Shown in pieces: positions 32,295 through 42,672 of a DNA stretch of 64,000 nt. The first letter of the stretch is position 1; each line of letters opens with the position of its first letter. Made by a program: the position numbers and the translations under genes. Under the pieces are notes generated by a model. The model searched no databases and was not told the origin of the DNA. It was given only the letters and a program-made list of their open reading frames with translations. The stretch lies in the NCBI RefSeq assembly GCF_011758765.1, contig NZ_JAANOU010000001.1:2976001-3040000 (forward strand), written 5' to 3'. This DNA is from Amycolatopsis viridis (GTDB lineage Bacteria > Actinomycetota > Actinomycetes > Mycobacteriales > Pseudonocardiaceae).

Positions 32295-33035
32295 ATGGTG
32301 TCGATCTCCCGGGAAACGGGTGCCCAAACCGAAGCCCGGCTGCGCAGGGTGTTCCGCACGTCTGCCATCGAGTGGCTGGACGGAGCGTGGACCTTCGTCG
32401 AAGGTGCCGACGCGGCGCGCCGCGATGACGCGATCGCGCTCATCCGCGACGAGGGACGGTCGAGCGCGCTCTGCCCGGCCACCGGGGACGGGGAGCGGTT
32501 CGCCGTGTTCCGCGTGGTGCTCCCACGCGGTGCCGACGACAGCGGGTTCGTCGGCTGGCTGGCGTCCCGGGTCAAGGCGTCGACCGGAAGCGGGCTGTTC
32601 GTGATCTGCGGGCAGGACAGCGACCGTGGCGGGATCTTCGACTACTACGGTGTGCCCGAGGCCGCGGCCGGGGAGGTCCGGCAGGTGCTCGATCGCCTGT
32701 CGCGCACCGAGGGCCTCGACGGCGTCGTGTTGCGCACCGTGGCGACGGCGGACAACTCCGCCCTGGGCCCGGACACCGTGTTCTGCTTCGAGCAGCGCGG
32801 TGACGCGATCACCGCGCGCTACGGCGGCAGCGGGATCACCGACGGCTGGCTCGCCGGCACCGTCGACGGCACACAGGTCCAGTTCCACTACCTGCAGGTG
32901 CAGGCCGACGGAACCGTCGACAGCGGCCGGTCGGCGGGCGAGGTGACCCGGCTGCCCGACGGGCGGTGGAGCCTCACCGAACACTTCACGTGGGCGAGCC
33001 GGGAGGGCAGCGGCACCAACCGCTTCGAGGAGTAG
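32295..33035 (+). CDS. Two-domain protein: DUF6196-like N-terminus, NAGS-annotated C-terminus
   Basis: The 246-residue protein appears to be a fusion. The first part (about 1-150) starts MVSISRETGAQTEARLRRVF and ends near LSRTEGLDGVVLRTVATADN. The second part (about 155-246), FEQRGDAITARYGGSGITDGWLAG to FTWASREGSGTNRFEE, resembles a small beta-rich domain often labelled N-acetylglutamate synthase in genomes, although it is unrelated to real NAGS. Neither function is established. It is divergent from the CGNR gene and probably under its control through the 32248 palindrome. Confidence 0.6.
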   Translation: MVSISRETGAQTEARLRRVFRTSAIEWLDGAWTFVEGADAARRDDAIALIRDEGRSSALCPATGDGERFAVFRVVLPRGADDSGFVGWLASRVKASTGSGLFVICGQDSDRGGIFDYYGVPEAAAGEVRQVLDRLSRTEGLDGVVLRTVATADNSALGPDTVFCFEQRGDAITARYGGSGITDGWLAGTVDGTQVQFHYLQVQADGTVDSGRSAGEVTRLPDGRWSLTEHFTWASREGSGTNRFEE

Positions 33036-33305
33036 CACGACGCACTACTTGACATAATGTGCATTATCGGCGCATTGATCAGGCGGCCCGGCGGCGTGCC
33101 TGGGATCTCGGGAAACCGCTGGAAACACCGCGCCGAGCTCACAGTTTGGCGCGGCGACGGTGCGTGCTTGTGCTGCTGGAGCGTGTAAAACCGTCCGGCC
33201 GTTCGACGGCCAGCGCCCGTCCGGCCCAGCTCCTGACACGATGGCGCCGCCGCGCCGGCGGAAAGCAGCCCGCCGACCGACGCGAGGTCGCCCGATCGCC
33301 CGTTT
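33036..33305. other. Gene-free stretch with one palindrome
   Basis: No convincing gene was seen here; open frames on both strands are rich in Arg/Pro/Ser and lack ribosome binding sites. The only clear structure is ATAATGTGCATTAT at 33054-33067, a 6-bp perfect dyad overlapping a TTGACA at 33049-33054. It could be an operator over a weak promoter whose downstream product is not visible. Confidence 0.4.
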
Positions 33306-33348
33306 CCGGGTGGCCCGCCGGACCACCCGGAAAACGTCACGTGACGTT

Positions 33349-33349
<1 letters not shown>
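33306..33349 (-). terminator. Double hairpin after the UvrA-like gene
   Basis: An 18-bp perfect palindrome, AAACGTCACGTGACGTTT (33332-33349), abuts the stop codon of the UvrA-like gene. A second hairpin, CCGGGTGG/CCACCCGG (33306-33313 and 33323-33330), lies directly downstream. Together they are likely to terminate the minus-strand transcript. Confidence 0.6.
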
Positions 33350-35733
<2,384 letters not shown>

Positions 35734-35794
35734 CGGGTCTCCCTGTCAGGTCGGGCGCTGGTGGCGGCGGGCGGGCCGCCACCAGCGTCGCGGG

Positions 35795-36202
35795 TCAGCG
35801 CAGTTCCTGGATGCGGATCATGTTGCCCGCCGGGTCGCGGAAGGCGCAGTCGCGCACCCCGTAGGGCTGCTCGGTCGGCTCCTGGACGACCTCGGCGTCG
35901 GTCGCCTGCAGCCGCTCGAAGGTGCCGTCGAGGTCCTTGGTGGCGAGCAGGAGCGAGCCGAAGGTGCCCTTGGCCATCATCTCGGTGATGGCCTTGCGTT
36001 CGTCGTCGGTCAGGCCGGGTGTGGCTTCCGGCGGGTACAGCACGATGGAGGTGTTCTGGCCGGGCGGGCCGACGGTGATCCAGTGCATGCCGTTGAAGCC
36101 GACGTCGTTGCGCACCTCGAAGCCGAGGACGTCGCGGTAGAAGGCGATGGCGGTGTCGTGGTCGTTGTGCGGCAGGAAGCTCGAGTGAATGGTGATGTCC
36201 AT
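35795..36202 (-). CDS. VOC-family (glyoxalase/bleomycin-resistance fold) protein
   Basis: The protein (134-137 residues) is a single VOC unit: HSSFLPHNDHDTAIAFYRDVLGFEVRND, then GSLLLATKDLDGTFERLQATDAEVV and the ending RDPAGNMIRIQELR. The first-half H and the last E are in metal-ligand positions. ATG 36202 is reported; a GTG 3 codons upstream (36211) with GGAAA in front is equally possible. It follows the AraC stop directly and lies 61 bp before the UvrA-like gene, so the three are probably co-transcribed. A drug-binding or glyoxalase role is plausible. Confidence 0.8.
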   Translation of the reverse strand: MDITIHSSFLPHNDHDTAIAFYRDVLGFEVRNDVGFNGMHWITVGPPGQNTSIVLYPPEATPGLTDDERKAITEMMAKGTFGSLLLATKDLDGTFERLQATDAEVVQEPTEQPYGVRDCAFRDPAGNMIRIQELR

Positions 36203-36212
36203 GCGGTTCACA

Positions 36213-36656
36213 CTATTTCCGGCCGGGGGGCCACGCTTCTCGATTCCTGATCGGTCTGGTGACCTGTTTCGCGACGCACGGCGGCATGCCGGCGGTGGCG
36301 TTCGCGGCCTGGGCGCGGTAGGCGCTGGGCGGCACGCCGACCAGTTCGGTGAAGCGGGTGCTGAAGGTGCCCAGGGACGAGGAGCCGACGGCGAAGCAGA
36401 CCTCGGTGACGCTCAGGTCGCCGCGGCGCAGCAGTGCCATGGCCCGTTCGATGCGGCGGGTCATCAGGTAGGAGTAGGGCGACTCGCCGAAGGCCCGTTT
36501 GAACTCCCGGCTGAGGTGCCCGGCGGACATGTTCACGCCGCGGGCGAGCGCTTCGACGTCCAGCGGCTGCGCGTACTCCCGGTCGATGCGGTCGCGGACG
36601 CGGCGCAGCAGGGCGAGGTCGCGCAGCCGCGCTGCTCCGGCGGAACTAGCGGTCAC
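36213..36656 (-). CDS. AraC-family regulator (short, DNA-binding domain only)
   Basis: From the GTG at 36656 the protein has 147 residues and is almost entirely the AraC double helix-turn-helix: LDVEALARGVNMSAGHLSREFKRAFGESPYSYL and LSVTEVCFAVGSSSLGTFSTRFTELVG. It lacks a separate sensor domain, as in SoxS/MarA-like activators. It lies upstream of the VOC and UvrA-like genes on the same strand and is the likely activator of that group. The start is uncertain; a frame remains open to 36713. Confidence 0.8.
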   Translation of the reverse strand: MTASSAGAARLRDLALLRRVRDRIDREYAQPLDVEALARGVNMSAGHLSREFKRAFGESPYSYLMTRRIERAMALLRRGDLSVTEVCFAVGSSSLGTFSTRFTELVGVPPSAYRAQAANATAGMPPCVAKQVTRPIRNREAWPPGRK

Positions 36657-36747
36657 CTGCGGAATCGTGCCACACCGGCCGCTGCGGCGGCACGGGCCGG
36701 CGGGAAAGGCCATCCGGCGCTACCGGCCGCGATGGCCGGCGCGGGGG

Positions 36748-37125
36748 TCAGCGCAGCCGTTCCAGCTCGCGGGCGGTCTCGGCCAGTTCGAGGGCCATCC
36801 GGCGGAGCTCGCCGGCGTCGGCTCCGTCGTCGGCGGCGGTGACCACGTCCTCGGCCGCGCAGCGCAGCTGGAACAGGCGGTCCTGCAGCGCGGTCAGCTC
36901 GGTGTCGGACAGCACGACGGCGTCCTCGGGCAGGCCGCCGCGCTGGACGGCGAGGCGCCGTTCGTAGGCCCGTTGCCGGCACGACTGGCCGCAGTAACGC
37001 CGTCGCCGGCCGGTGCTGCCCTGCTCGATCCGCCGGCCACACCACCCGCAGTGCAGGACGGCGCGCTCCCGCCGGTGCGGCGGCACGCCACGGGACGCTG
37101 CGATCTGGTCCACCTGTGCGCTCAC
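36748..37125 (-). CDS. Putative zinc-ribbon protein of unknown function
   Basis: The 125-residue protein has an N-terminal Cys4 knuckle, CGWCGRRIEQ followed by RRRRYCGQSCRQRAYERR (about 25-57), which resembles the short zinc ribbons found in phage- and mobile-element-derived DNA-binding proteins. A helical C-terminal half is rich in Glu, Leu and Arg (DTELTALQDRLFQLRCAAEDVV) and may form a coiled coil. The GTG at 37125 is preferred. It is divergent from the GDPD gene. Function is unknown; DNA binding is an inference. Confidence 0.65.
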   Translation of the reverse strand: MSAQVDQIAASRGVPPHRRERAVLHCGWCGRRIEQGSTGRRRRYCGQSCRQRAYERRLAVQRGGLPEDAVVLSDTELTALQDRLFQLRCAAEDVVTAADDGADAGELRRMALELAETARELERLR

Positions 37126-37191
37126 GCAGCAGACCCTAACCGGCCATCCCGAACTCGTGCCGCGGCCACGCCGATACCGCAGACTGGTGGG

Positions 37192-37977
37192 GTGCAGATC
37201 AACCACCCGTACCTGAGCGGCACCCGGCCTCGCGCGTTCGCCCACCGCGGGTGGCACCTGGACGACCTCGACGGGCTGGAGAACTCGCTGCCGTCCTTCC
37301 AGCGTGCGGCCGCCGAGGGCTACGCCTACGTGGAGACCGACGTGCACACCACGGCCGACGGCGTGGTCGTGGTGCACCACGACGCCCTGCTCGACCGCAC
37401 CACCGACAGGCACGGCCCGATCGCCAAGCAGACGTGGTCAGCGGTGCGGCAGGCCAAGATCGGTGGCCGCACCCCGGTGCCCCGGCTGGAGGACGTCCTG
37501 GAGGAGCTCCCCGAGATCCGGTTCAACATCGACGTCAAGACCAGCCGGGCGATCGTGCCGTTCGTGCGCACCATCGAGCGGATGGGCGCCTTCGACCGGG
37601 TTGCGGCGGCGGCGTTCTCCGACGCGCGGCTGGCGGCGATCCGCAAGCTGGCCGGGCCGAAGCTGATCACGTCGATGGGCCCGCGCTCGGCCGCGGTGCT
37701 GTGGGCTCGCGGCTGGCTGCCGTGGGTGCGGCGGAACTTCCGGCACCGGGGTGAGATGGCCCAGGTGCCGTCCCGGCAGGGCGCGATGACGGTCATCGAC
37801 CCCCGGTTCGTGCGCAGCGCGGAGCGTGCCGGTGCCGAGGTGCACGCGTGGACGATCAACGACCGGGCACACATGGAACGGCTGCTCGACCTGGGCGTGC
37901 ACGGCATCGTGACGGACCGGCCGGACGTGTTGCGCGAGGTGCTGGCCGCGCGGGGCGCGTGGCCGCCCACCAAGTAG
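37192..37977 (+). CDS. Glycerophosphodiester phosphodiesterase (GDPD)
   Basis: The 261-residue protein has the GDPD TIM-barrel signatures: HRG at 18-20, E30-N31 in LENSLPSF, the metal-binding ETDVHTTADGVVVVHHD (48-64), a lysine in FNIDVKTS, and W-T-I-N-D near the C-terminus. It should hydrolyse glycerophosphodiesters to glycerol-3-phosphate and an alcohol. No signal peptide is visible, so it is probably cytoplasmic. The GTG at 37192 gives the expected start. It is convergent with the Rpf-like gene, 9 bp apart. Confidence 0.88.
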   Translation: MQINHPYLSGTRPRAFAHRGWHLDDLDGLENSLPSFQRAAAEGYAYVETDVHTTADGVVVVHHDALLDRTTDRHGPIAKQTWSAVRQAKIGGRTPVPRLEDVLEELPEIRFNIDVKTSRAIVPFVRTIERMGAFDRVAAAAFSDARLAAIRKLAGPKLITSMGPRSAAVLWARGWLPWVRRNFRHRGEMAQVPSRQGAMTVIDPRFVRSAERAGAEVHAWTINDRAHMERLLDLGVHGIVTDRPDVLREVLAARGAWPPTK

Positions 37978-37986
37978 CGGCCGTCG

Positions 37987-38658
37987 TCAGCGTGGCCGGG
38001 TGCCCGACCAGGCGGCTTTCCACGTCTTGGGGCCCAGGCGCCCGGAGTCGTTGATGCCGTTGGCGCGTTGCAGGTCGAGCACGGCCTGGCGGGTCTTGTC
38101 GTAGTAGCAGCCGGTGCCGGTGAAGCCGTAGCCGAAGGCGTTCATGCGCAGCTGGAAGGTCTTCAGCGCCTCGGCGCAGTCGCCGTAGGAGTAGACGGCG
38201 CCGGGCCAGGCGGGGGCCGCAACGGGCACCGGGGCCGGGGCGTGGCCGCCGCCGATGTAGGCGCTCTCGGCGTAGGTGGGCACCCGTTTGCTGCGGGCGT
38301 CCTTGTCCTCGCGCAGGCCGAGCATGCCGGCGCACTCCCAGGGCTGCCAGCCGCGCATCCGGTAGAGGTAGAGCGCGCGGTAGTCCTGCTCGACGGGGCT
38401 GGCGAGGTCGGGGCGGCCCTGGCCGCCGACGCTGCGCCAGGTGGGCAGGTCGAACTGGTAGGCGCCGTAGTAGCCGTTGCCGGTGTTGACCGTGTAGCGG
38501 TTGCTGGACTCGCACATGCGCAGCTTCAGCCAGGTCGCCGCGCTCGGGTCGGCGCCGGCGGGTGCGGCGGCGACCAGCTGGACCCCCAGCGCCAGGAGCG
38601 CCGCGAGGACGAGTCCGGTTGCCGCGCGGACCGAGGGTCTCCACCGGTGCTTGCTCAT
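37987..38658 (-). CDS. Rpf-like secreted transglycosylase with peptidoglycan-binding domain
   Basis: The 223-residue protein has a signal peptide (basic MSKHRWRPSVR, hydrophobic VLAALLALGVQLVAAAPAGA, cleavage near 36). A resuscitation-promoting-factor-like domain follows, with catalytic E50 in LKLRMCESSNRY and GNGYYGAYQFDLPTWRSVGG. A C-terminal peptidoglycan-binding-like domain holds LQRANGINDSGRLGPKTWKA. It should cleave peptidoglycan glycan strands outside the cell during growth or spore germination. The 230-bp region upstream is shared with the divergent thymidine kinase gene. Confidence 0.85.
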   Translation of the reverse strand: MSKHRWRPSVRAATGLVLAALLALGVQLVAAAPAGADPSAATWLKLRMCESSNRYTVNTGNGYYGAYQFDLPTWRSVGGQGRPDLASPVEQDYRALYLYRMRGWQPWECAGMLGLREDKDARSKRVPTYAESAYIGGGHAPAPVPVAAPAWPGAVYSYGDCAEALKTFQLRMNAFGYGFTGTGCYYDKTRQAVLDLQRANGINDSGRLGPKTWKAAWSGTRPR

Positions 38659-38888
38659 GCCCGCACGGTAAGTGGGCACCTCATTGATCACAACTTTCAC
38701 ACCAAACCCATCAGGATCACATGCACCACCCGTCAGCCAGCGCCGCGACACGCCGGTGGACCTGCGGAAGATCGCGGAGAACCGGACAAATCGCACCACT
38801 CCCCCGTGATCGGCAGCGGGTGGCCGGACCTGCGCTGTTTTCACCCGATCAAGGGAGCTCCGGTCGTGGCTGGATAGGGTCGTCCGTC

Positions 38889-39644
38889 GTGACCACCCTT
38901 GGTGATTCCGACCCGGACCCGACCGACGCGCTGTCCCCGCTGCCCTCGCGCAGCGCGACGGGCACGCCGGTGCGGGGCAGGCTGCGGTTCTGCTACGGCC
39001 CGATGGACTGCGGGAAGTCCACGCTGGCGTTGCAGATCGACCACAACCACGCGCGGCAAGGGCGGCGCGGGTTGCTGCTGGTCCGGCACGACCGCTCGGG
39101 CGAGCCGCGGATCAGCAGCCGGATCGGGATCACGCGGCAGGCGACCGAGGTGGGCGAGGACACCGACCTGCGTCAGCTGATCCGCCGCGAGTGGGTCGCC
39201 GGGCGGCACCTGGACTACTTGATCGTGGACGAGGCGCAGTTCCTGTCCCCGGCGCAGGTCGAGCAGCTGGCCGAGCTGGCGGACGAGGTGGCGCTGGACG
39301 TGTACTGCTTCGGCATCGCCACCGATTTCCGCAGCCGGCTCTTCCCCGGGGCGCGGCGGTTGTTCGAGCTGGCCGACGAGCTGCAGCCGGTCCAGGTGGA
39401 GGTGCTGTGCTGGTGCGGCGTGCCGGGGCGGTTCAACGCCCGGGTGGCTGACGGCGAGGTCCTCCGTGAGGGGGACACGGTGGCCGTCGCGGATACCTTT
39501 TCGGGGGTAGTTGAAAAGAAAAATTCACCACCCTCGGAGACGGAATCGACTACGATCCGTTATCAAGTATTATGCCGCCGCCATTTCCGCCTGGGTGATC
39601 TGGGTCCCGCGACACCCCGGCACGGCCAGCTGCGGCTGACCTGA
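38889..39644 (+). CDS. tdk: Thymidine kinase (type II) with altered C-terminus
   Basis: The 251-residue enzyme has the P-loop GPMDCGKST (37-45), the catalytic/base segment IVDEAQFLSPAQVEQL and zinc ligands in VEVLCWCG and VLCRRH, as in tetrameric type II kinases. It phosphorylates thymidine for salvage. The GTG at 38889 lies about 9 bp after a TAGGGT -10-like box, so a leaderless mRNA is possible. Between GDTVAVADT and the last zinc pair there is a Ser/Lys/Glu-rich insertion (about 200-225) encoded by noticeably AT-richer DNA (39490-39575), unlike the rest of the gene. Confidence 0.85.
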   Translation: MTTLGDSDPDPTDALSPLPSRSATGTPVRGRLRFCYGPMDCGKSTLALQIDHNHARQGRRGLLLVRHDRSGEPRISSRIGITRQATEVGEDTDLRQLIRREWVAGRHLDYLIVDEAQFLSPAQVEQLAELADEVALDVYCFGIATDFRSRLFPGARRLFELADELQPVQVEVLCWCGVPGRFNARVADGEVLREGDTVAVADTFSGVVEKKNSPPSETESTTIRYQVLCRRHFRLGDLGPATPRHGQLRLT

Positions 39645-39788
39645 ACGGCCCAGCCGCTCCCCCGCATGGGGGAATATCCCCAGAAGAACGAGCCATCCGC
39701 GTCACGTCGTGCCGCGAATTCCCTCTCAACAGAGGAAGCTGTTGCCGAGGGGTGAGCCAGCTCATCGTGAGCGACGACATGGCGCTGT

Positions 39789-39815
39789 GGGAATTCCCAG
39801 TTGCCAGTACCCGTT
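39789..39815 (+). promoter_or_regulatory. SigR/SigH-type promoter of rbpA
   Basis: GGGAAT (39789-39794) and GTT (39813-39815) are separated by exactly 18 bp, which is the SigR/SigH thiol-stress consensus GGAAT-N18-GTT. It lies about 58 bp upstream of rbpA, a known SigR target in Streptomyces. Confidence 0.75.
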
Positions 39816-39872
39816 GCATAGGGTGAGCATCACCCTGGCTCTAGACCCGGAGCCGACTGAAAGGACGTCATC

Positions 39873-40220
39873 ATGGCCGACCGTGTTCTCCGTGGAAGCC
39901 GGCTGGGAGCGGTCAGCTACGAGACCGACCGCAATCACGATCTGGCCCCGCGCCGTACGGTGCGTTACGCGTGTCCGAAGAACCACGAGTTCGAGGTGCC
40001 CTTCTCCGACGACGCCGAGATCCCCTCGGTGTGGGAGTGCCGCCTGCACGGCAGCGAGTCCGAGATCGTCGATGGTGCGCAGCCCGAGCAGAAGAAGGTC
40101 AAGCCGCCGCGTACGCACTGGGACATGCTGCTCGAGCGGCGGAGCATTCCCGAGCTCGAGGAACTGCTGAACGAGCGTCTCGCTGAGCTGAAGGGACGGC
40201 GTACGTCCAAGTCGGCGTAA
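39873..40220 (+). CDS. rbpA: RNA polymerase-binding protein RbpA
   Basis: The 115-residue protein matches RbpA throughout: MADRVLRGSRLGAVSYETDRN, the core zinc-type fold starting RRTVRYACPKNHEFEVPFSDDAEIP and containing WECRLHG, then the basic linker KKVKPPRTHWDMLLERRS and the sigma-interacting helix IPELEELLNERLAELK. RbpA binds RNA polymerase holoenzyme, contacts sigma region 2 and stabilises open complexes; it is limited to actinobacteria. AAAGGACG precedes the ATG. A strong terminator follows, and a SigR-type promoter lies upstream. Confidence 0.97.
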   Translation: MADRVLRGSRLGAVSYETDRNHDLAPRRTVRYACPKNHEFEVPFSDDAEIPSVWECRLHGSESEIVDGAQPEQKKVKPPRTHWDMLLERRSIPELEELLNERLAELKGRRTSKSA

Positions 40221-40241
40221 CGCTGCGACCCTCCCACGACC

Positions 40242-40276
40242 GAAGGCCCCCGTGTCCTCCCGCCACGGGGGCCTTC
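40242..40276 (+). terminator. rbpA terminator
   Basis: GAAGGCCCCCGTG (40242-40254) pairs perfectly with CACGGGGGCCTTC (40264-40276) around a 9-nt loop, 21 bp after the rbpA stop. Confidence 0.8.
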
Positions 40277-40500
40277 CGCTGTCCGCGGGCGGCCTCTCGG
40301 CGCCGACGGTCGTGCCTGTCGTCGTCGCGGTCCTCAGCCGCTGCCGGGTCGTGGAGGTGGCGATCCCGCGGGTTGACGAGCATCGGAGGGAAATCCGCGC
40401 TGGCGGACCGATGGGGCTGACGTGGCCGATGCGTGGGGTCTGATCCATCTTCAGTTCGGTGCGGTAGTGCGCGGTCCAACCCGAACGAGGTCACAGCCGT

Positions 40501-41115
40501 TCAGCGTTCGCCCCTCAGAAGCCTGGTCAGCGTCGCGACATCCTGGATTGCCGACGCCCGTATGCCTGTTTGGACCACGAGCGTGGGTACGCCACGGATG
40601 CCGCGTTCGTCAGCACGGCGTTCGTCAGCGCGGACGGTGTCGGCGAACGCGTCGCTGTGCAGGAGTTTGTCGGTCTGCGCGGGATCCAGTCCGGCTTCGG
40701 TGGCAAGGGTCTCCAGCACATCGGGGTCGGCGATGTTGCGTCCTTCGGTGTGGTAGCCGTGCATGAGTCGTTCGAGGACTTGATCGGCCAGCCCGCACGA
40801 GGCAGCCAGCTGGACCAGCCGATGGGCGTCGAAGGAGTTGACCGGCCTGGCCTTGTCCAGATTCAGCGTCAGGCCCTCGGCGGCGCCCAGGGCCTGGATC
40901 CGGGCGACGCGGGCGGCGGCCTGCGCGCGGTCGGGCTGGTGGGCGCTGATGACTTCGGCGGCCGTGGGCCCGGGAACGGACGAGCCCTCCGGGTCGAGCT
41001 CGCGGCTGCGCCAGAGGAGCTCGGTTCCGGGAGCGCCGCGCAGTGCAGCGGTGAGCCGTCGCTTGCCGATGTAGCACCAGGGACACAAGACATCGAAGTA
41101 GACCTCGGCTCGCAT
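40501..41115 (-). CDS. DsbA/FrnE-like thioredoxin-fold oxidoreductase
   Basis: From the ATG at 41115 the 204-residue protein starts MRAEVYFDVLCPWCYIGKRRL with the redox pair C11-P-W-C14 and ends with the cis-proline region RGIRGVPTLVVQTG. The helical insertion and cytoplasmic location fit the FrnE/2-hydroxychromene-2-carboxylate-isomerase-like branch, associated with polyketide and aromatic modification or thiol stress. AAGGGA is 9 bp upstream of this ATG; another ATG at 41133 overlaps the MFS stop. It is the last gene of the TetR-linked minus-strand operon. Confidence 0.85.
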   Translation of the reverse strand: MRAEVYFDVLCPWCYIGKRRLTAALRGAPGTELLWRSRELDPEGSSVPGPTAAEVISAHQPDRAQAAARVARIQALGAAEGLTLNLDKARPVNSFDAHRLVQLAASCGLADQVLERLMHGYHTEGRNIADPDVLETLATEAGLDPAQTDKLLHSDAFADTVRADERRADERGIRGVPTLVVQTGIRASAIQDVATLTRLLRGER

Positions 41116-41129
41116 TGACGGTGTTCCCT

Positions 41130-42671
41130 TCATTCGGTGTGGGCGGGAGGGGTCCCGTCCCGCTGCGCGGGTTCGCGGCAGAACGTGATGGTCAGGATGG
41201 CGAGGACCGCCAGGAGCGGGATGAGGATGATCGCGTGAACGTGCAGGCTGTGCGCGAAGGCGTCCCGAGCGGCCTCGGTCAACGTGACACCCAGCTCATG
41301 GGGAAGTCGGCTCGCCACCTCCAGTGCGGCCGGCAGCGTTTCGCGGGCGGTCGCCACGATGTCGGTGGGGACGTCCGCGGGCAGGTGCTCGGTCAGGTGA
41401 CGGCCGTAGACGGCGGTCGCCACACTGCCCAGCACGGCGATGCCGAGAGCGCCGCCGAGTTCCGCGCCGGTCTCGGAGATCGCCGACGCGGCGCCGGCGC
41501 GTTCGGGTGGTGCGGAGTTCAAGATCAGGCCGCTTCCCAGGGACATGAACGGCGTCAGCCCGGCGAACAGCACGACCGAGCCGCCCACCAGGACCAGCGG
41601 GCCCCGGTTCACCTGGGTGAGCAGGACCGGGCCGAGGATCGCCAGGGCCGCTCCGGCGCTCATCAGCACGGCAGGCCGGAAACGTGCGGCTAGGCCGGAG
41701 ACCACCAGAGCAGTCACGGTGCTGAACACCGCCGAGGGCAGTTGCCACAATCCGGCCTGCAGGGGGCTGAAGCCGAGGACCAGTTGCAGGTACTGCGAGG
41801 TGAGCAGGCTCGTCCCGAACAGCAGGAACCCCACCAGCGTCATGCCACCGGCCGCCACGGCGAAGGCGGGCACGTGGAAGAGGCCGAGATCCAGGAACGG
41901 GACGGACAACTGCCGCTGGCGGCGTGCGAAGAACACTCCCGCCAGCACCCCCACCGCCAGCGTGCCGAGACCCGGCAGGCTCAAGCCCTGCACGGCGAGC
42001 TCCTTGATCGCATACACGGCCACCAGCGGCGTCACCAGTGACAGCGCGACGCTGGCGGCGTCCGGCCGCGCCGCGCCGGAGCGGGGTGTCTCGGGCAGCA
42101 GGAACGGCGCGCAGACCAGCAGTACCACCATGGTCGGGACGGCGGTCAGGAACATCGAGCCCCACCAGAAGTACTCCAGGAGCACTCCCCCGATCAGCGG
42201 GCCGAGCGCCCCGCCGCCCATGAAGCTCAGCATCCAGATCGTGATGGCGAGGGTGCGCTGCCGCTCATCGCGGAACATCGTGCGAATCAGCGACAGCGAG
42301 GAGGGTGCCAGGCATGCGGCGGCGATCCCCTGAACGGCGCGCGCTGCGACGAGCCAGGCGGCTCCGGGCGCGAAGGCAGCCAGGACCGAGGCGACGGCGA
42401 AGGCCACCGCGCCGGCCACCAGGACCCGGCGGTGTCCGAGCCGGTCGCCGAGTGTTCCCAGGGTGACGAGGAAACCGGCGACCATGAAGCCGTAGACATC
42501 GATGATCCACAGCAGTTGCGGGCCCGTCGGGTGCAGGTCCGCGCTGAGGCCGGGCAGTGCCAGGTACAGCATCGACATGTTCATCATGACCAGCACGGCC
42601 GGAACGCCCAGTACGGCTAGTGCGATCCATTCCCGGCGCCCGGCGGTGGCCGTCGGCTGAGGAGCGGGCAC
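41130..42671 (-). CDS. DHA2-family MFS drug exporter (14 TM)
   Basis: The 513-residue protein has about 14 hydrophobic segments. It carries the DHA2/EmrB signatures: LWIIDVYGFMVAGFLVTLGTLGDRLGHRR, VQGIAAACLAPSSLSLI, GGALGPLIGGVLLEYFWW, and the motif around RAGAASAISETGAELGGALG in the second half. It probably exports hydrophobic drugs or dyes with proton antiport. GGGAGGGGTGAC precedes the GTG at 42671. It lies 1 bp downstream of the oxidoreductase stop in an operon divergent from tetR, a classic TetR-regulated efflux arrangement. Confidence 0.88.
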   Translation of the reverse strand: MPAPQPTATAGRREWIALAVLGVPAVLVMMNMSMLYLALPGLSADLHPTGPQLLWIIDVYGFMVAGFLVTLGTLGDRLGHRRVLVAGAVAFAVASVLAAFAPGAAWLVAARAVQGIAAACLAPSSLSLIRTMFRDERQRTLAITIWMLSFMGGGALGPLIGGVLLEYFWWGSMFLTAVPTMVVLLVCAPFLLPETPRSGAARPDAASVALSLVTPLVAVYAIKELAVQGLSLPGLGTLAVGVLAGVFFARRQRQLSVPFLDLGLFHVPAFAVAAGGMTLVGFLLFGTSLLTSQYLQLVLGFSPLQAGLWQLPSAVFSTVTALVVSGLAARFRPAVLMSAGAALAILGPVLLTQVNRGPLVLVGGSVVLFAGLTPFMSLGSGLILNSAPPERAGAASAISETGAELGGALGIAVLGSVATAVYGRHLTEHLPADVPTDIVATARETLPAALEVASRLPHELGVTLTEAARDAFAHSLHVHAIILIPLLAVLAILTITFCREPAQRDGTPPAHTE

Positions 42672-42672
42672 G

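Noticed and set aside
38659-38888. c-di-AMP (ydaO-type) riboswitch before the Rpf-like gene
   Set aside because: Actinobacterial rpf genes often have one, and TGATCGG/CCGATCA could pair, but the conserved ydaO core could not be matched in this short leader.
40277-40500. tRNA or small RNA gene after rbpA
   Set aside because: No cloverleaf or promoter-terminator pair was seen in this stretch; it appears to be plain intergenic DNA.
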